Source of the DNA: an uncultured Alistipes sp.
GTDB lineage: Bacteria; Bacteroidota; Bacteroidia; Bacteroidales; Rikenellaceae
Direction of reading: 5' to 3'
DNA length: 64,000 bases
Assembly (NCBI GenBank): GCA_947591475.1
Contig: CANQDE010000001.1
Span: 248,001 to 312,000 of the forward strand
The translations under genes were made by a program, and so were the position numbers. This document shows, piece after piece, positions 1 through 8,649 of the stretch (positions are counted from its first letter, which is position 1; the number at the start of each line of letters is the position of its first letter). The notes beneath the pieces were generated by a model. That model worked only from the letters and a program-made list of their open reading frames with translations. It ran no database searches and was not told where the DNA came from.

Positions 1-873
1 TCGGTGTGGATCGACCTGCGCAACGACGGGCTGGACGAAAAACTGCTTTTGCGCGGTGACGGCACGTCGGTCTATATGACGCAGGATTTGGGTACGGCCT
101 ATCGGCGTTTCGAGGATAACCGGCTCGACGACATGATTTACGTCGTCGGCAACGAACAGAACTATCATTTTCAAGTGTTGAAATTGGTGCTCAAAAAATT
201 GGGCTATCCCGAGTGGAGCGACCACATCACGCACCTCTCCTACGGCATGGTGGAGCTGCCCGAGGGTAAGATGAAATCGCGCGAGGGAACGGTGGTTGAT
301 GCCGACGATTTGATCGCCGACATGGTTGCCACGGCCCGCGAAATGTCGGCCGAACTGGGCAAATTGGCGGATTGTTCGGAGGCCGAAGCCGATGCCGTTT
401 CGACGATGGTCGGTCTGGGGGCGTTGAAATACTTCATCTTGAAGGTCGATCCCAAGAAAACGATGCTCTTCGATCCGCGCGAATCCATCGACTTCAACGG
501 CAACACGGGGCCGTTCATCCAATACACCCATGCCCGTATCCGGTCGCTGCTGCGCAAGGCGGCGGAGGCCGGCATCGAGTTGCAGGGCGACGCAGCGGCG
601 GAGTATCTGCCCGAAGAGATCGCCTTGGTCAAGCTCTTGACCGATTATCCCGCAACGGTGGCCGCTGCCGGAGCGGATTTTGCGCCCTCCATTATCGGTG
701 CGTACGTCTACGAATTGTCCAAGCAGTTCAACGGCTATTATCACGACCATGCGATTCTCCGCGAGGAGCGGGCCGAGGTTCGGCGGATGCGGTTGCAACT
801 TGCTGGACAGGTGGCGCGTGTCATTCGCAGCGGCATGGCGCTGCTCGGCATCGACGTGCCCGAACGAATGTAA
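1..873 (+). CDS. argS: Arginyl-tRNA synthetase, C-terminal part (cut by window start)
   Basis: Class I aminoacyl-tRNA synthetase that charges tRNA-Arg in the cytoplasm. The frame is open from base 1, so the N-terminal part with the HIGH signature lies outside the window. What is visible is the rest of the catalytic domain with the KMSKS-loop variant GKMKSREGT around residue 89, then the helical DALR anticodon-binding domain beginning near FIQYTHARIRS. The protein ends in GIDVPERM, a normal place for an ArgS C-terminus. No frameshift is seen. The identification is family-level and secure; only the 5' end is missing. Confidence 0.95.
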   Translation, partial: SVWIDLRNDGLDEKLLLRGDGTSVYMTQDLGTAYRRFEDNRLDDMIYVVGNEQNYHFQVLKLVLKKLGYPEWSDHITHLSYGMVELPEGKMKSREGTVVDADDLIADMVATAREMSAELGKLADCSEAEADAVSTMVGLGALKYFILKVDPKKTMLFDPRESIDFNGNTGPFIQYTHARIRSLLRKAAEAGIELQGDAAAEYLPEEIALVKLLTDYPATVAAAGADFAPSIIGAYVYELSKQFNGYYHDHAILREERAEVRRMRLQLAGQVARVIRSGMALLGIDVPERM

Positions 874-948
874 TCTCGCGGGCTGCCGGTCGCGGTGTGG
901 TACGAATGTTGCGACGAGGGAGTGCAAGTTAACTAACACTCTTTTAGC

Positions 949-1995
949 GTGAAAACATTGGTATCCACTTTAGCTCTTTCTCTTGCGTTGTTCGCCGCCG
1001 TCGGAGTGTCGGCGCAGCGCTGGAGCGCGGCATCGACGTCTGCGGCCGATTCCGTGTTGTTGTCGGAGACGACCGACGGCGATTACCTCGTACGCAGATA
1101 TATGGTCAGAAATCAGGGCGATGCCGATTACACGGTGCGCTACCAAATCAATCTGGCCAAACTCGCTCCGGCGTTGGACAACAATACGAACCAGCTCGAC
1201 CGGCTGGGTTATTTCATCGACCGTTTGGTGCGCGATACGACCCTGCGGGTCAAATCGATCACCATCACCGGTTATTCGTCGCCCGACGGTCCGGTCGCTT
1301 TCAATGAGGCGTTGGCGCAGAAGCGTGCGCAGGATTTTCGTAATTATGTCGATCGGAAATACGACCTTTCGAAGCATTACGACATTACGTTGCATTCCGT
1401 GGCGGAGGATTGGGAGATGTGCCGCGCCTTGGTCGCCCAGTCGGACATTCCCGACAAACAGACCGTGCTGAATATCATCGACAGCAGCCGTCCGATCGAA
1501 TCGAAGGAGCAGGCGCTGAAGAAGTTGCCGCCCGTATGGAGCTACATGAAACGACACATTTTGCCGCCGTTGCGCCGCGTCGAGATGACGATCGATTATG
1601 GGGAAGGCACCGTCGTTGAGTTGCGCCGGCGGATTGTGCGGCCCGCTCCGAAACCGGCTCCGAAACCGAAAGAGCGGTGTTGTTGCGTGGTGGTCGACGA
1701 TTCGGCTACGGGAATCATCGTCGAGATGCCGGTTGTCGGACGCGATTTCAATGAATACGAACGCGAACTTCGGCGGGAGGCCGACCGTACGGAACGTGCT
1801 TATCGCCATGCCGACAGACGGATGGAGCGGGTAGGCCGCGAAGAGGGGCGAACCATGGAGCAATTAGCCGGTAAAGAGAGCCGTGAAGCCCGTAAGTTGG
1901 CCCGCAAGGAGGCCCGTATCGCTCGCAAGATGGCAAAAGCCGAAGCGAAAGCCGCCAGAAAATCCTACAAGGAACTGGAACGCGGCATGCGTTGA
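949..1995 (+). CDS. Exported OmpA-like protein with basic C-terminal tail
   Basis: The start is a GTG directly behind an in-frame TAG (945-947), so no earlier start is possible in this frame. Residues 1-22 form a signal peptide ending VGVSAQ. Residues of about 85-140 resemble an OmpA-like peptidoglycan-associated fold, with the typical ITGYSSPDG segment followed by a helix rich in AQKRAQ. A short Cys cluster (CCCVVV) lies near residue 244, and the last 90 residues are a highly charged Arg/Glu/Lys helix, probably a coiled coil. Related Bacteroidota proteins occur with fimbrial or envelope genes, but no such partners are here. Role inferred: envelope protein touching the cell wall; exact function unknown. 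Confidence 0.7.
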   Translation: MKTLVSTLALSLALFAAVGVSAQRWSAASTSAADSVLLSETTDGDYLVRRYMVRNQGDADYTVRYQINLAKLAPALDNNTNQLDRLGYFIDRLVRDTTLRVKSITITGYSSPDGPVAFNEALAQKRAQDFRNYVDRKYDLSKHYDITLHSVAEDWEMCRALVAQSDIPDKQTVLNIIDSSRPIESKEQALKKLPPVWSYMKRHILPPLRRVEMTIDYGEGTVVELRRRIVRPAPKPAPKPKERCCCVVVDDSATGIIVEMPVVGRDFNEYERELRREADRTERAYRHADRRMERVGREEGRTMEQLAGKESREARKLARKEARIARKMAKAEAKAARKSYKELERGMR

Positions 1996-2024
1996 TACCG
2001 ATCGCTGCGTGTGGCTGAAAGACA

Positions 2025-2064
2025 GAAAGAAGGCGGATTACTTTGCAGTAGTCCGCCTTCTTTC
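2025..2064. terminator. Bidirectional terminator between convergent genes
   Basis: Thirteen-base arms GAAAGAAGGCGGA and TCCGCCTTCTTTC flank a short loop. A-rich and T-rich ends lie on the two sides, so the hairpin can serve both the gene ending at 1995 and the minus-strand gene ending at 2085. Confidence 0.8.
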
Positions 2065-2084
2065 GTGCTTCGTGCGAAAACGAT

Positions 2085-2372
2085 TTATTTCGCAGCGTTG
2101 ATTTTGCTCAGCTTTTCGAAAAGTGCAACGAACGATTCAACAATCTCCTTGCGTAGCGCGGCGTAGTGTTTGCGCACGAGCGAGCGGTTGTGCGGCTCGG
2201 CGGGGTGCATCGCTTTGGCGAAAAGTGCGTTGCGCAGCGCTACGGCTTCCTGCATGATGGCGAAGATTTCTTGCTCTTTCGACGGCTGAAAACAGATCGC
2301 CATATCGCAGTCGAACACGATCTCTTCGAGCCGGTAATCGATCTCCTTTTTGAGTTCTCTTAAATTGGCCAT
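2085..2372 (-). CDS. Small conserved hypothetical protein, mostly helical
   Basis: A 95-residue protein beginning MANLRELKKEIDYRLEE, with no signal peptide or membrane span. It is predicted by eye to be almost entirely helical with alternating charged and hydrophobic residues. It resembles a family of about 90-residue cytoplasmic proteins common in Bacteroidales, for which I know no function. It is a single gene, convergent with the OmpA-like gene and separated from it by the terminator at 2025-2064. It is reported as real because of its codon use, its clean start and its position between proper signals. Confidence 0.65.
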   Translation of the reverse strand: MANLRELKKEIDYRLEEIVFDCDMAICFQPSKEQEIFAIMQEAVALRNALFAKAMHPAEPHNRSLVRKHYAALRKEIVESFVALFEKLSKINAAK

Positions 2373-2520
2373 TTTTTTATTAAGTTTGTTGTGAATGCTA
2401 ATACCATTTATATTAAAAAATTGAAGCTGAACTCGGTTTGTCCCGGAGCAGTCATTCGGTTGCGAAATTAATCATTTGTTTCGGATTATGCAATAAAATC
2501 ATCCGAATCGGCGGCGGGCG

Positions 2521-2550
2521 TTGAAAATCCGGATTTTTTTGTTAATTTTG
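2521..2550 (+). promoter_or_regulatory. Bacteroidota-type promoter
   Basis: TTG at 2521-2523, a 19-base spacer, then TAATTTTG at 2543-2550 match the TTG/TAnnTTTG promoter pattern. The next gene downstream is the GH13 gene at 2868, leaving a long leader that contains repeat B1 and the motif at 2837. Confidence 0.5.
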
Positions 2551-2674
2551 GAACCGTATTTAGGGAAGGCCGAACGTGCCGGTGCCTGAAACAGGGGCCG
2601 TAGGGCAAAGAAGAATAGAAGAATCCGCTATCGGGCGGTTGTTTATATTTTATAGTTGTAGTTTATGGTTTCTT

Positions 2675-2792
2675 GAAGTAGCTGTTTGCGGCTTTTTTAA
2701 GCCGCGCGAGCCGCAGCCTCGGCGGGCGAGGCTCGCTGTGCTCCCCTCGCAGGCTGCGTCCCGCAATTTTGCAAGCCTAAAATAGATACTTC
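2675..2792. repeat. Dispersed repeat family B, copy 1
   Basis: The core GCCGCGCGAGCCGCAG and a following GC-rich part recur at 28746-28882 and 35162-35311. The ends form an imperfect inverted repeat: GAAGTAGCTGTTTGCGGCTT on the left, and on the right the complement of GAAGTATCTATTTTAGGCTT. No open frame fits it. With the promoter above and the leader motif below, it fills the gap 2373-2867. Confidence 0.7.
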
Positions 2793-2836
2793 CCGAAAAT
2801 AATTGATAGTGTACGTGTCTTTGCATTCGAATGGAG

Positions 2837-2864
2837 TTCGATTAGCATTCAAACCGAGTTAATA
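2837..2864 (+). promoter_or_regulatory. Leader motif TTCGATTAG...GTTAATAA
   Basis: This element ends three bases before the ATG at 2868. Its two halves, TCGATTAG and GAGTTAATAA, match the triplicated motif ahead of the gene at 24473. It may be a translation-enhancing or regulatory leader element; its role is unknown. Confidence 0.4.
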
Positions 2865-2867
2865 AAC

Positions 2868-4151
2868 ATGTTGGAACATACCGAGTGGAGTTATCGAGCC
2901 GTAGTATATGAAATGAATGTGCGTCAGTTGACGCCCGAAGGAACCTTGCAGGCGGCGTCCGGACGGCTCGCTTTTCTGCACGAGCTAGGAATCGACATCG
3001 TGTGGTTGATGCCGATTTATCCCATCGGATGCGAAGGGCGCAAGGGTTCGCTCGGCTCCTATTATTCCGTGCGCGATTATTGCGCCGTCAATTCCGAATT
3101 GGGAACGATGGACGACCTCGACCGCTTCGTCGCCACCGCCCATGCGTTGGGAATGAAGGTGATTCTGGACTGGGTCGCCAACCATACCGCGCGCGACGCA
3201 CGGTGGATTACCGAGCGGCCCGCTTCGTGGTACGAGCGCGACGCACAGGGCGTTCCCGTCGTGCCGTGGGACTGGACGGATACAGCCAAACTGAATTATG
3301 CGAATCCCGAAGTGTGGGATGCGCAGGCCGAGGCTATGGAGTTCTGGCTGCGGGAACATGCGATCGACGGATTCCGTTGCGATATGGCGATGCTGGTGCC
3401 CATCGACTTCTGGAATGAGACGGCGCGGCGCCTGCGGAGCGTGAAACCCGATCTTTTCCTGTTGGCCGAGGCCGAGGAGCCGAATCTTTTCGAGCAAGGT
3501 GCTTTCGATGCCTGCTACGCATGGCAGATGGGGCATCTGATGGAGGACGTCGCTCAGCAGCGGGTGCGCGTTACGGCTTTGCGCGATTATCTTTATGCCG
3601 ATCTCGGACGTTATCCCGAGGAGGCCATGCGGTTGGTTTTCACCTCGAATCACGATGAAAATTCGTGGTCGGGCTCCGAGTTCGCCCGTTTCGGCGATGC
3701 TCGCGAGGCGATGACGCTTTTCACGTTCGTCGTGCCGCGCGGTTTGCCGTTGATCTATACGGGGCAGGAGGTGGGCTACGACCATGCGTTCGCCTTTTTC
3801 GATCGGGATCCGATCCCCTGCTACGAAGCGAACGGCATCACCGATTTTTATCGTCGGTTGATCGCCCTGCGGCATGCCAATCCGGCTTTGGCTTCGGGCG
3901 GGCGCGGCGGCGGACTGTTGGAAATCCGCAACAATGCCGAAGATTGTCTGATGATTCTCGTGCGCGAAAAGGACGGAAATCGGGTCATCGCAATCATGAA
4001 CCTGTCGCCGTATGCCATCCATGCCGATTACCGGACGGGCATCTATACCGGTTTCTACACCGATGCGATGACGGGCGAGGAACGGTTATTGCCCGAACAC
4101 GTCGAGGAGGATATGGCACCTTGGAGCTATCGGGTGTTGGTACAAAAATAA
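2868..4151 (+). CDS. GH13 alpha-amylase family glycosidase, cytoplasmic
   Basis: A 427-residue (beta/alpha)8 glycosidase of family GH13, acting on alpha-glucans or oligosaccharides. The four conserved regions are present: DWVANHT at 101-107, GFRCDMAM with nucleophile Asp172, LLAEAEE with acid/base Glu201, and FTSNHDEN with the transition-state residues at 261-263. A short C-terminal beta domain follows from about residue 360. There is no signal peptide, so it should act in the cytoplasm on imported maltodextrin or glycogen fragments. It stands alone rather than in a polysaccharide utilisation locus. Exact specificity (maltogenic, neopullulanase-like or trehalose-type) cannot be told from the motifs. 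Confidence 0.9.
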   Translation: MLEHTEWSYRAVVYEMNVRQLTPEGTLQAASGRLAFLHELGIDIVWLMPIYPIGCEGRKGSLGSYYSVRDYCAVNSELGTMDDLDRFVATAHALGMKVILDWVANHTARDARWITERPASWYERDAQGVPVVPWDWTDTAKLNYANPEVWDAQAEAMEFWLREHAIDGFRCDMAMLVPIDFWNETARRLRSVKPDLFLLAEAEEPNLFEQGAFDACYAWQMGHLMEDVAQQRVRVTALRDYLYADLGRYPEEAMRLVFTSNHDENSWSGSEFARFGDAREAMTLFTFVVPRGLPLIYTGQEVGYDHAFAFFDRDPIPCYEANGITDFYRRLIALRHANPALASGGRGGGLLEIRNNAEDCLMILVREKDGNRVIAIMNLSPYAIHADYRTGIYTGFYTDAMTGEERLLPEHVEEDMAPWSYRVLVQK

Positions 4152-4197
4152 ATGGTTTAACATGTATCGACGGTGGTAATACCGGATTGGTTTCGGC

Positions 4198-4280
4198 ATC
4201 CCGACTGAAGCCCCCGCCAAGACGGGGGCTTGGGGGTGGGTCAAATCAGCATACGCCGCCTCTGGCGGCGAGCAACGAGG
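4198..4280. repeat. Short family A remnant with two hairpins
   Basis: A perfect hairpin AAGCCCCCG/CGGGGGCTT (4208-4216 and 4223-4231) is followed by GCCGCC/GGCGGC (4255-4260 and 4264-4269). Both parts correspond to pieces of repeat family A (full copies near 31, 36 and 48.5 kb). The first hairpin may also end transcription of the GH13 gene. Confidence 0.55.
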
Positions 4281-4351
4281 AGCGGATCGGACTTCGGGTA
4301 AAATTCGTGGGTACATCAAGTATATAATTGCGCAAGAATAGACGATTATCT

Positions 4352-5269
4352 ATGTTACGGAGATTGGCCATAACTTGTTGGTTGTTGTGTTGCGCGTCGT
4401 TCGTCGTGGCCGATGTTTATCGTCCCGACGAGGTGCCGAACGTGCAGCTCGCTAACAAGGAGCGTTATGTGTCGAATCCGGACGGGATTCTCTCCGACGA
4501 TGCGGTCGCCCGTATCGACTCGATTTGCGCGTCGGTGCGGGAAAAGGGACTGGCACAGATTGCAGTCGTGGCGGTCGATGCCATCGAGGGGGACGATGCT
4601 TTCGCTTTCGCTATCGAGTTGTTCCGCAGTTGGGGCGTGGGTGATGCCCGCAACGACAACGGATTAGGCATTCTGTTGGTTGAGGAGCTGCATGAAATCC
4701 GCTTCGTTACGGGCGGCGGCTTGGAGGGCGTCCTTCCCGATGCGATTTGCAAACGGATTCAGATGCAGTTCATGGTGCCGGCCTTTCAGGACGGTGATTA
4801 CGACCGCGGCATGACGGCCGGCGTCGAAGCGGTGGCCGTCGTGCTCGAAAAGGGCGGCGAAGCATTGCCCGAAGATACGACCTCCGAGGAAGATCTCACG
4901 GGCTGGGAAATCCTGTTGATTATTCTTTTGCTCGTCGGCTGTCCGCTTTTTGTCGTTTGGTTAGTTTATTGTCTGAAATCGTATTGTCCGAAGTGTCATC
5001 GGTTGACGTTGCGGCAGCAGGCTTCGCATCGAATCCGCGAAACGGCGAATTATTGCGAAATGGAGTACACCTACGTTTGCTCGCATTGCGGGCATGTACT
5101 CAAACGACGTTCGCGGCACTACAAGGATCACAACGATACGGGAGCTGCCGGCGGCGGATTTTTGGGTGGCACGCTGCATGGCGGTGGGATGTTTCGGGGC
5201 GGAAGTTCCGGCGGCGGATCGTTCGGCGGAGGCTCTTTCGGAGGCGGTGGAGCCGGTTCGAAATGGTAG
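4352..5269 (+). CDS. TPM-domain membrane protein with zinc ribbon and Gly-rich tail
   Basis: I take the ATG at 4352 rather than the upstream TTG (4328), because it opens directly into a signal peptide (LAITCWLLCCASFVVAD). The domain order is signal peptide, a TPM/Psb32 domain (about residues 30-165, with NPDGILSDDAVARID and DNGLGILLVEE), one transmembrane span, a zinc-ribbon-like pair of Cys motifs (YCPKCH and VCSHCGH), then a Gly/Ser-rich tail. YgcG-type TPM proteins are membrane proteins often paired with LemA, as here (55 bases upstream of the next gene). Function is poorly known; a role in envelope maintenance is inferred. Confidence 0.8.
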   Translation: MLRRLAITCWLLCCASFVVADVYRPDEVPNVQLANKERYVSNPDGILSDDAVARIDSICASVREKGLAQIAVVAVDAIEGDDAFAFAIELFRSWGVGDARNDNGLGILLVEELHEIRFVTGGGLEGVLPDAICKRIQMQFMVPAFQDGDYDRGMTAGVEAVAVVLEKGGEALPEDTTSEEDLTGWEILLIILLLVGCPLFVVWLVYCLKSYCPKCHRLTLRQQASHRIRETANYCEMEYTYVCSHCGHVLKRRSRHYKDHNDTGAAGGGFLGGTLHGGGMFRGGSSGGGSFGGGSFGGGGAGSKW

Positions 5270-5324
5270 CCGATGCGATAGGCTTGACAAAAATTTGAAA
5301 ATAAACGAATAAAACGAATCGATT

Positions 5325-5921
5325 ATGAAGAAACGAACAGGTTTGGTGGCGGCAGTCGTCGTCGTGGTTTTGTTGGTCGTAGCGGCATTCTATTGTTATA
5401 CGACCTACAACGGATTGGTGAACAAGGACGAAGCGGTGAAGACCGCTTGGTCGAATGTCGAAACGCAGTATCAGCGGCGGGCCGATCTGATTCCCAATTT
5501 GGTCAATACGGTCAAGGGCTATGCGGCGCATGAATCGCAGACGTTGGAGTCCGTAACGGCTGCTCGGGCCAATGCCACCTCCATCAATCTCTCGGTGGAC
5601 GAATTGACGCCCGAACGCATGGCCGAGTTCCAGCAGGCGCAGTCGCAGTTGCAGTCGGCCCTCGGACGGTTGATTGCCGTGTCGGAGCGTTATCCCGACC
5701 TCAAGGCCAATCAGAATTTCATGGAGTTGCAGGCTCAGTTGGAAGGGACGGAGAACCGGATCGCTGTAGCTCGCAAGGATTTCAACGAGGTGGCTCGGAC
5801 TTACAATGTTGCGGTACGCCGCTTTCCGAGCAATGTGGTCGCCGGTCTGTTCGGATTCGAACAGAAGCCCTATTTCGATGCGCTCGAAGGGGCCGAAACG
5901 GCTCCCGTCGTGAATTTCTGA
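5325..5921 (+). CDS. lemA: LemA family protein
   Basis: A 198-residue protein with an N-terminal membrane anchor (VVVVVLLVVAAFYCY) followed by a long helical bundle. The LemA landmarks are NLVNTVKGYAAHE, LQLQLE-type helices, TENRIAVARKDFNE and the C-terminal FPSNVVAGLFGF. It should sit in the inner membrane with the helical domain outside. Its gene follows the TPM gene closely and the pair is followed by a strong terminator, so they form a two-gene operon. The LemA/TPM pairing is common in bacteria; its biochemical role is not established. Confidence 0.9.
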   Translation: MKKRTGLVAAVVVVVLLVVAAFYCYTTYNGLVNKDEAVKTAWSNVETQYQRRADLIPNLVNTVKGYAAHESQTLESVTAARANATSINLSVDELTPERMAEFQQAQSQLQSALGRLIAVSERYPDLKANQNFMELQAQLEGTENRIAVARKDFNEVARTYNVAVRRFPSNVVAGLFGFEQKPYFDALEGAETAPVVNF

Positions 5922-5942
5922 CGACGGAGGTGTCGACGATTG

Positions 5943-5990
5943 AAAGAATCGCAGCAGTATTTTATTTAATACTGTTGCGATTCTTTTGTT
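5943..5990. terminator. Strong bidirectional terminator
   Basis: Nineteen-base arms around TTTATT, with AAAGAATCGCAGCAG on the left and TTGCGATTCTTT on the right, end in TTTTGTTTTG. It separates lemA from the convergent receptor gene. Confidence 0.85.
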
Positions 5991-6010
5991 TTGCTGTTCG
6001 AAGCTTGCTA

Positions 6011-8374
6011 TTACAGCCGACTTTTCTCGTTTGCGGAATCGCTTTCGACGCTCTTTTGCTTGAAGGCCTTGCCCGATTTGAAATTGTAGGTCAGCCCGAA
6101 CTGCCAACAGCGGTTCGTCCATGGTTGCTTGACCGTGATGCGACGGACGAAGTGTTCGTTGCGGGTGATGATGTGCTGCGTGTTTTCTATGAGGTTGATG
6201 ACCTTGCAGCTCAATGTGAAACGCTCGCCGAACCGTTTCTTGATGCCGGCATTCACGAAATGCAGCGAATTGATTGCGATGTTGCCCAGCTCGAGGCTGC
6301 CTTGATAACGATAGGAGAGGTCGATATAGAATTTCGCCGGCAGCGTGAAGGTCATCGACGCATTGCCCTGGACGTAATTCTGGTAGCGCAGCGAAGCTCC
6401 GGCCGATTCCCGCTGACCGATGCGACCGTAGTAGGCGTTGAGGTTCAGCTGCCACCATTTCGTCGGCTGGAACGGCAGATTGGCCGTAACGTAATAGTTC
6501 GTCGTCCGGTCGTAGTTGATCCACGTCAGATACAGGATGTCGGGTTGCTCCGGATCGGAACGGAGAATCTGTTCGATTTCGTCCGTGTTGATGTTCAGTC
6601 CGGCGGTCAGCGTGTATTTGTGCTTCATCACGAGGGTCAGACTGACATTGTGCGTATAGGAGGGCTCGAGCAGCGGGTTGCCTGTCTGATAAGTGTAGTC
6701 CGAAATCTGCATGCGCTGCGGCAGCAGGCACCAGAAGTTGGGCCGCGAAATGGTGCGGGCGTATTGGGCGATGAGCGAATAGCTTCCGTCGCTCGTCAGC
6801 GCGTAGGAGAGGTTGGCGTTCGGGAAGAGCGAACCGTAGTTCTGCTCGACCTGCTTGCCCGAGGTGTGGGTGAACTCGCCGCGCACGCCTGCGACGAGGC
6901 TCCACCGTCCGAGGTTTGCCGAGACGACCCCATAGGCTGCGGCGATCTGTTCCGTGTAGTCGATCGCGAAGCTCTGCCGGTCGTTGTACAGCCATTCGTC
7001 CGCTTTCAGGTATTCGTAGAGGGCGTCGTTGTCCATGCGGTTATAGGTATATTTCGCACCGGCCTTGAGTGTCCATTTGGGCGTGAAATTTTTCTCTAAT
7101 GCGAGGGTCGCCGTGGCGATGTCGTAGCGGCTCGCCAAACGGTTGCGGTAGATCGAATCGACGGTCGTCTGCGGCGATTCGATGCGGCTCCGGTTGTCGT
7201 TGCGGTCGCCTGACTCGCGATGGGTATAGTCGGCCAGCACCTTGAATTTCGAGCCCAGCGTGTCGATTTTCCAGATGTAGTTGAACGTCGCCGCGTAATT
7301 GTCGTGGAGCTGTCGGTGATCGTAGGTGCTGGTCGTGCGGGTCAGGCTTTCGCTGCTTCGGAAATCGGTGAGGGTCGAGTTGGGCTCGTTCTGGTCGTTG
7401 CGCCAGTAGTCGAACTGGGCTCCTATGCTGTGGTTCGCCGATAGTTCGTAAACGCTCCCGATTTTGCCGCCGAAATTCTTGCTGCGCATTTGCATGTCTG
7501 AGCGGGCGGTGAGCTGGGCGTCGCTCGTCGTGTATTCTGTCTCCTCGTCGGAATGGAAGCCGCTTCGGCCGAAGTAACCCCATGCTGAAACCGAGAGATC
7601 GAGCTTGCCCGTGTGGAGGTTGAGGTTTCCGCTCGGGTTGTAATCGTGCCGGTCGTGGCCTTGGTAGGTGTTCATCGACAGCGAGCCGGTCATGCCGTTG
7701 TCGCGTCGCTTTTTCAGCGTGATGTGGATTGCACCGCCCGACGAATTTGCATCGTAGTCGGCCCCCGTGATCGGAACCACCTCGATTTTCTGAATCTCTT
7801 CGGCCCGCAGCGAACGCAGATAGGTGAGCAACTGGTCGCTCGGCAGACGCAGTTCGCGGTCGTTGACGTAGACTTTCGTGCCGCTTTTGCCGTTGACGGT
7901 GATTTTCTCGTTGTCGATCCAAACCCCCGGCGAGAGTTCGAGCAATTCGATACCGTCTTTGCCGATGGACGAGGGGGCGTTGGCGACGTCGACCACGAAG
8001 CGGTCGGCTTCGCGCCGGACGATCTGTCCCGTTACGACGACCCCTTCGATTGCGGTGGCGGCGCTCCGTATCCGGATGTCGCCCAAATCGGTGGCGCCGG
8101 TTATCCGAATCGGTTCGTCGAGGGGTTCGTAACCGAGAAATTGCACCGAAAGGGTGTAGTCGCCCGGCAGCAGTTTCAGCTGGAAACGGCCTTCGGTATC
8201 GGTCGCTTGGCCGGCCGCTTGCTGCGCATCGTGCAGCAGAACGACCGTCGCATAGGCTACGGGACGGTTTTGGTCGTCGATGACGTGTCCGGTAACGGCG
8301 ACCGGAGCGATGCGGGCGGCCTGTGTCGGCAGGGTGGCGCAGGCCAAAAGCGAAAGAAAGAGAAATTTTTTCAT
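6011..8374 (-). CDS. TonB-dependent-receptor-like outer membrane beta-barrel protein
   Basis: A 787-residue outer-membrane protein. A signal peptide (LACATLPTQAA) is followed by a carboxypeptidase-regulatory-like domain (about 25-110; GHVIDDQNRPVAYATV), a plug-type domain (VVVTGQIVRREADRFV through IQKIEVVPITGADYDANSSGG) and a large C-terminal beta-barrel of the outer-membrane beta-barrel family found across Bacteroidota. It ends GLTYNFKSGKAFKQKS, not in the aromatic residue classical for barrels. Its ligand is unknown; no SusD partner, riboswitch or transport genes adjoin it. A good promoter lies at 8436-8467. Confidence 0.85.
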   Translation of the reverse strand: MKKFLFLSLLACATLPTQAARIAPVAVTGHVIDDQNRPVAYATVVLLHDAQQAAGQATDTEGRFQLKLLPGDYTLSVQFLGYEPLDEPIRITGATDLGDIRIRSAATAIEGVVVTGQIVRREADRFVVDVANAPSSIGKDGIELLELSPGVWIDNEKITVNGKSGTKVYVNDRELRLPSDQLLTYLRSLRAEEIQKIEVVPITGADYDANSSGGAIHITLKKRRDNGMTGSLSMNTYQGHDRHDYNPSGNLNLHTGKLDLSVSAWGYFGRSGFHSDEETEYTTSDAQLTARSDMQMRSKNFGGKIGSVYELSANHSIGAQFDYWRNDQNEPNSTLTDFRSSESLTRTTSTYDHRQLHDNYAATFNYIWKIDTLGSKFKVLADYTHRESGDRNDNRSRIESPQTTVDSIYRNRLASRYDIATATLALEKNFTPKWTLKAGAKYTYNRMDNDALYEYLKADEWLYNDRQSFAIDYTEQIAAAYGVVSANLGRWSLVAGVRGEFTHTSGKQVEQNYGSLFPNANLSYALTSDGSYSLIAQYARTISRPNFWCLLPQRMQISDYTYQTGNPLLEPSYTHNVSLTLVMKHKYTLTAGLNINTDEIEQILRSDPEQPDILYLTWINYDRTTNYYVTANLPFQPTKWWQLNLNAYYGRIGQRESAGASLRYQNYVQGNASMTFTLPAKFYIDLSYRYQGSLELGNIAINSLHFVNAGIKKRFGERFTLSCKVINLIENTQHIITRNEHFVRRITVKQPWTNRCWQFGLTYNFKSGKAFKQKSVESDSANEKSRL

Positions 8375-8435
8375 TTTATTTTTTTATAATATAATGTTCG
8401 ACGAAATAATCCGCTTGACATTTTATTTTCGACTG

Positions 8436-8467
8436 CAAAGATATATAATTTTATTTGTACTTTGCAA
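8436..8467 (-). promoter_or_regulatory. Promoter of the receptor gene
   Basis: Read on the minus strand this is TTG (8465-8467), a 21-base spacer, then TATCTTTG (8436-8443). The match to the Bacteroidota promoter pattern is good, about 60 bases upstream of the start codon. Confidence 0.65.
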
Positions 8468-8627
8468 TACAAGGTACTGAAAAATCAAGGGAAAATTTGG
8501 AAATGGGCTTTGCAGGCCGGTTTCGGGCGGTTCGAGGTGCCGGATTTTTCGGGAAACGTCGGTCGTCGAGACGGCCCGATGAAAAAAAACAGACCGATGC
8601 CGCATGGAAAAATCCGGAAATAATTGT

Positions 8628-8635
8628 TAAATTTG
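8628..8635 (+). promoter_or_regulatory. -7 box upstream of plsC
   Basis: TAAATTTG lies 14 bases before the ATG. No clear TTG sits at the expected upstream distance, so this would be a weak or regulated promoter with a very short leader. Confidence 0.35.
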
Positions 8636-8649
8636 CAAATTGATAAGGA

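Noticed and set aside
5930..7099. A plus-strand frame of about 390 codons antisense to the outer-membrane receptor
   Set aside because: It lies opposite a clearly coding barrel protein and begins inside a terminator.
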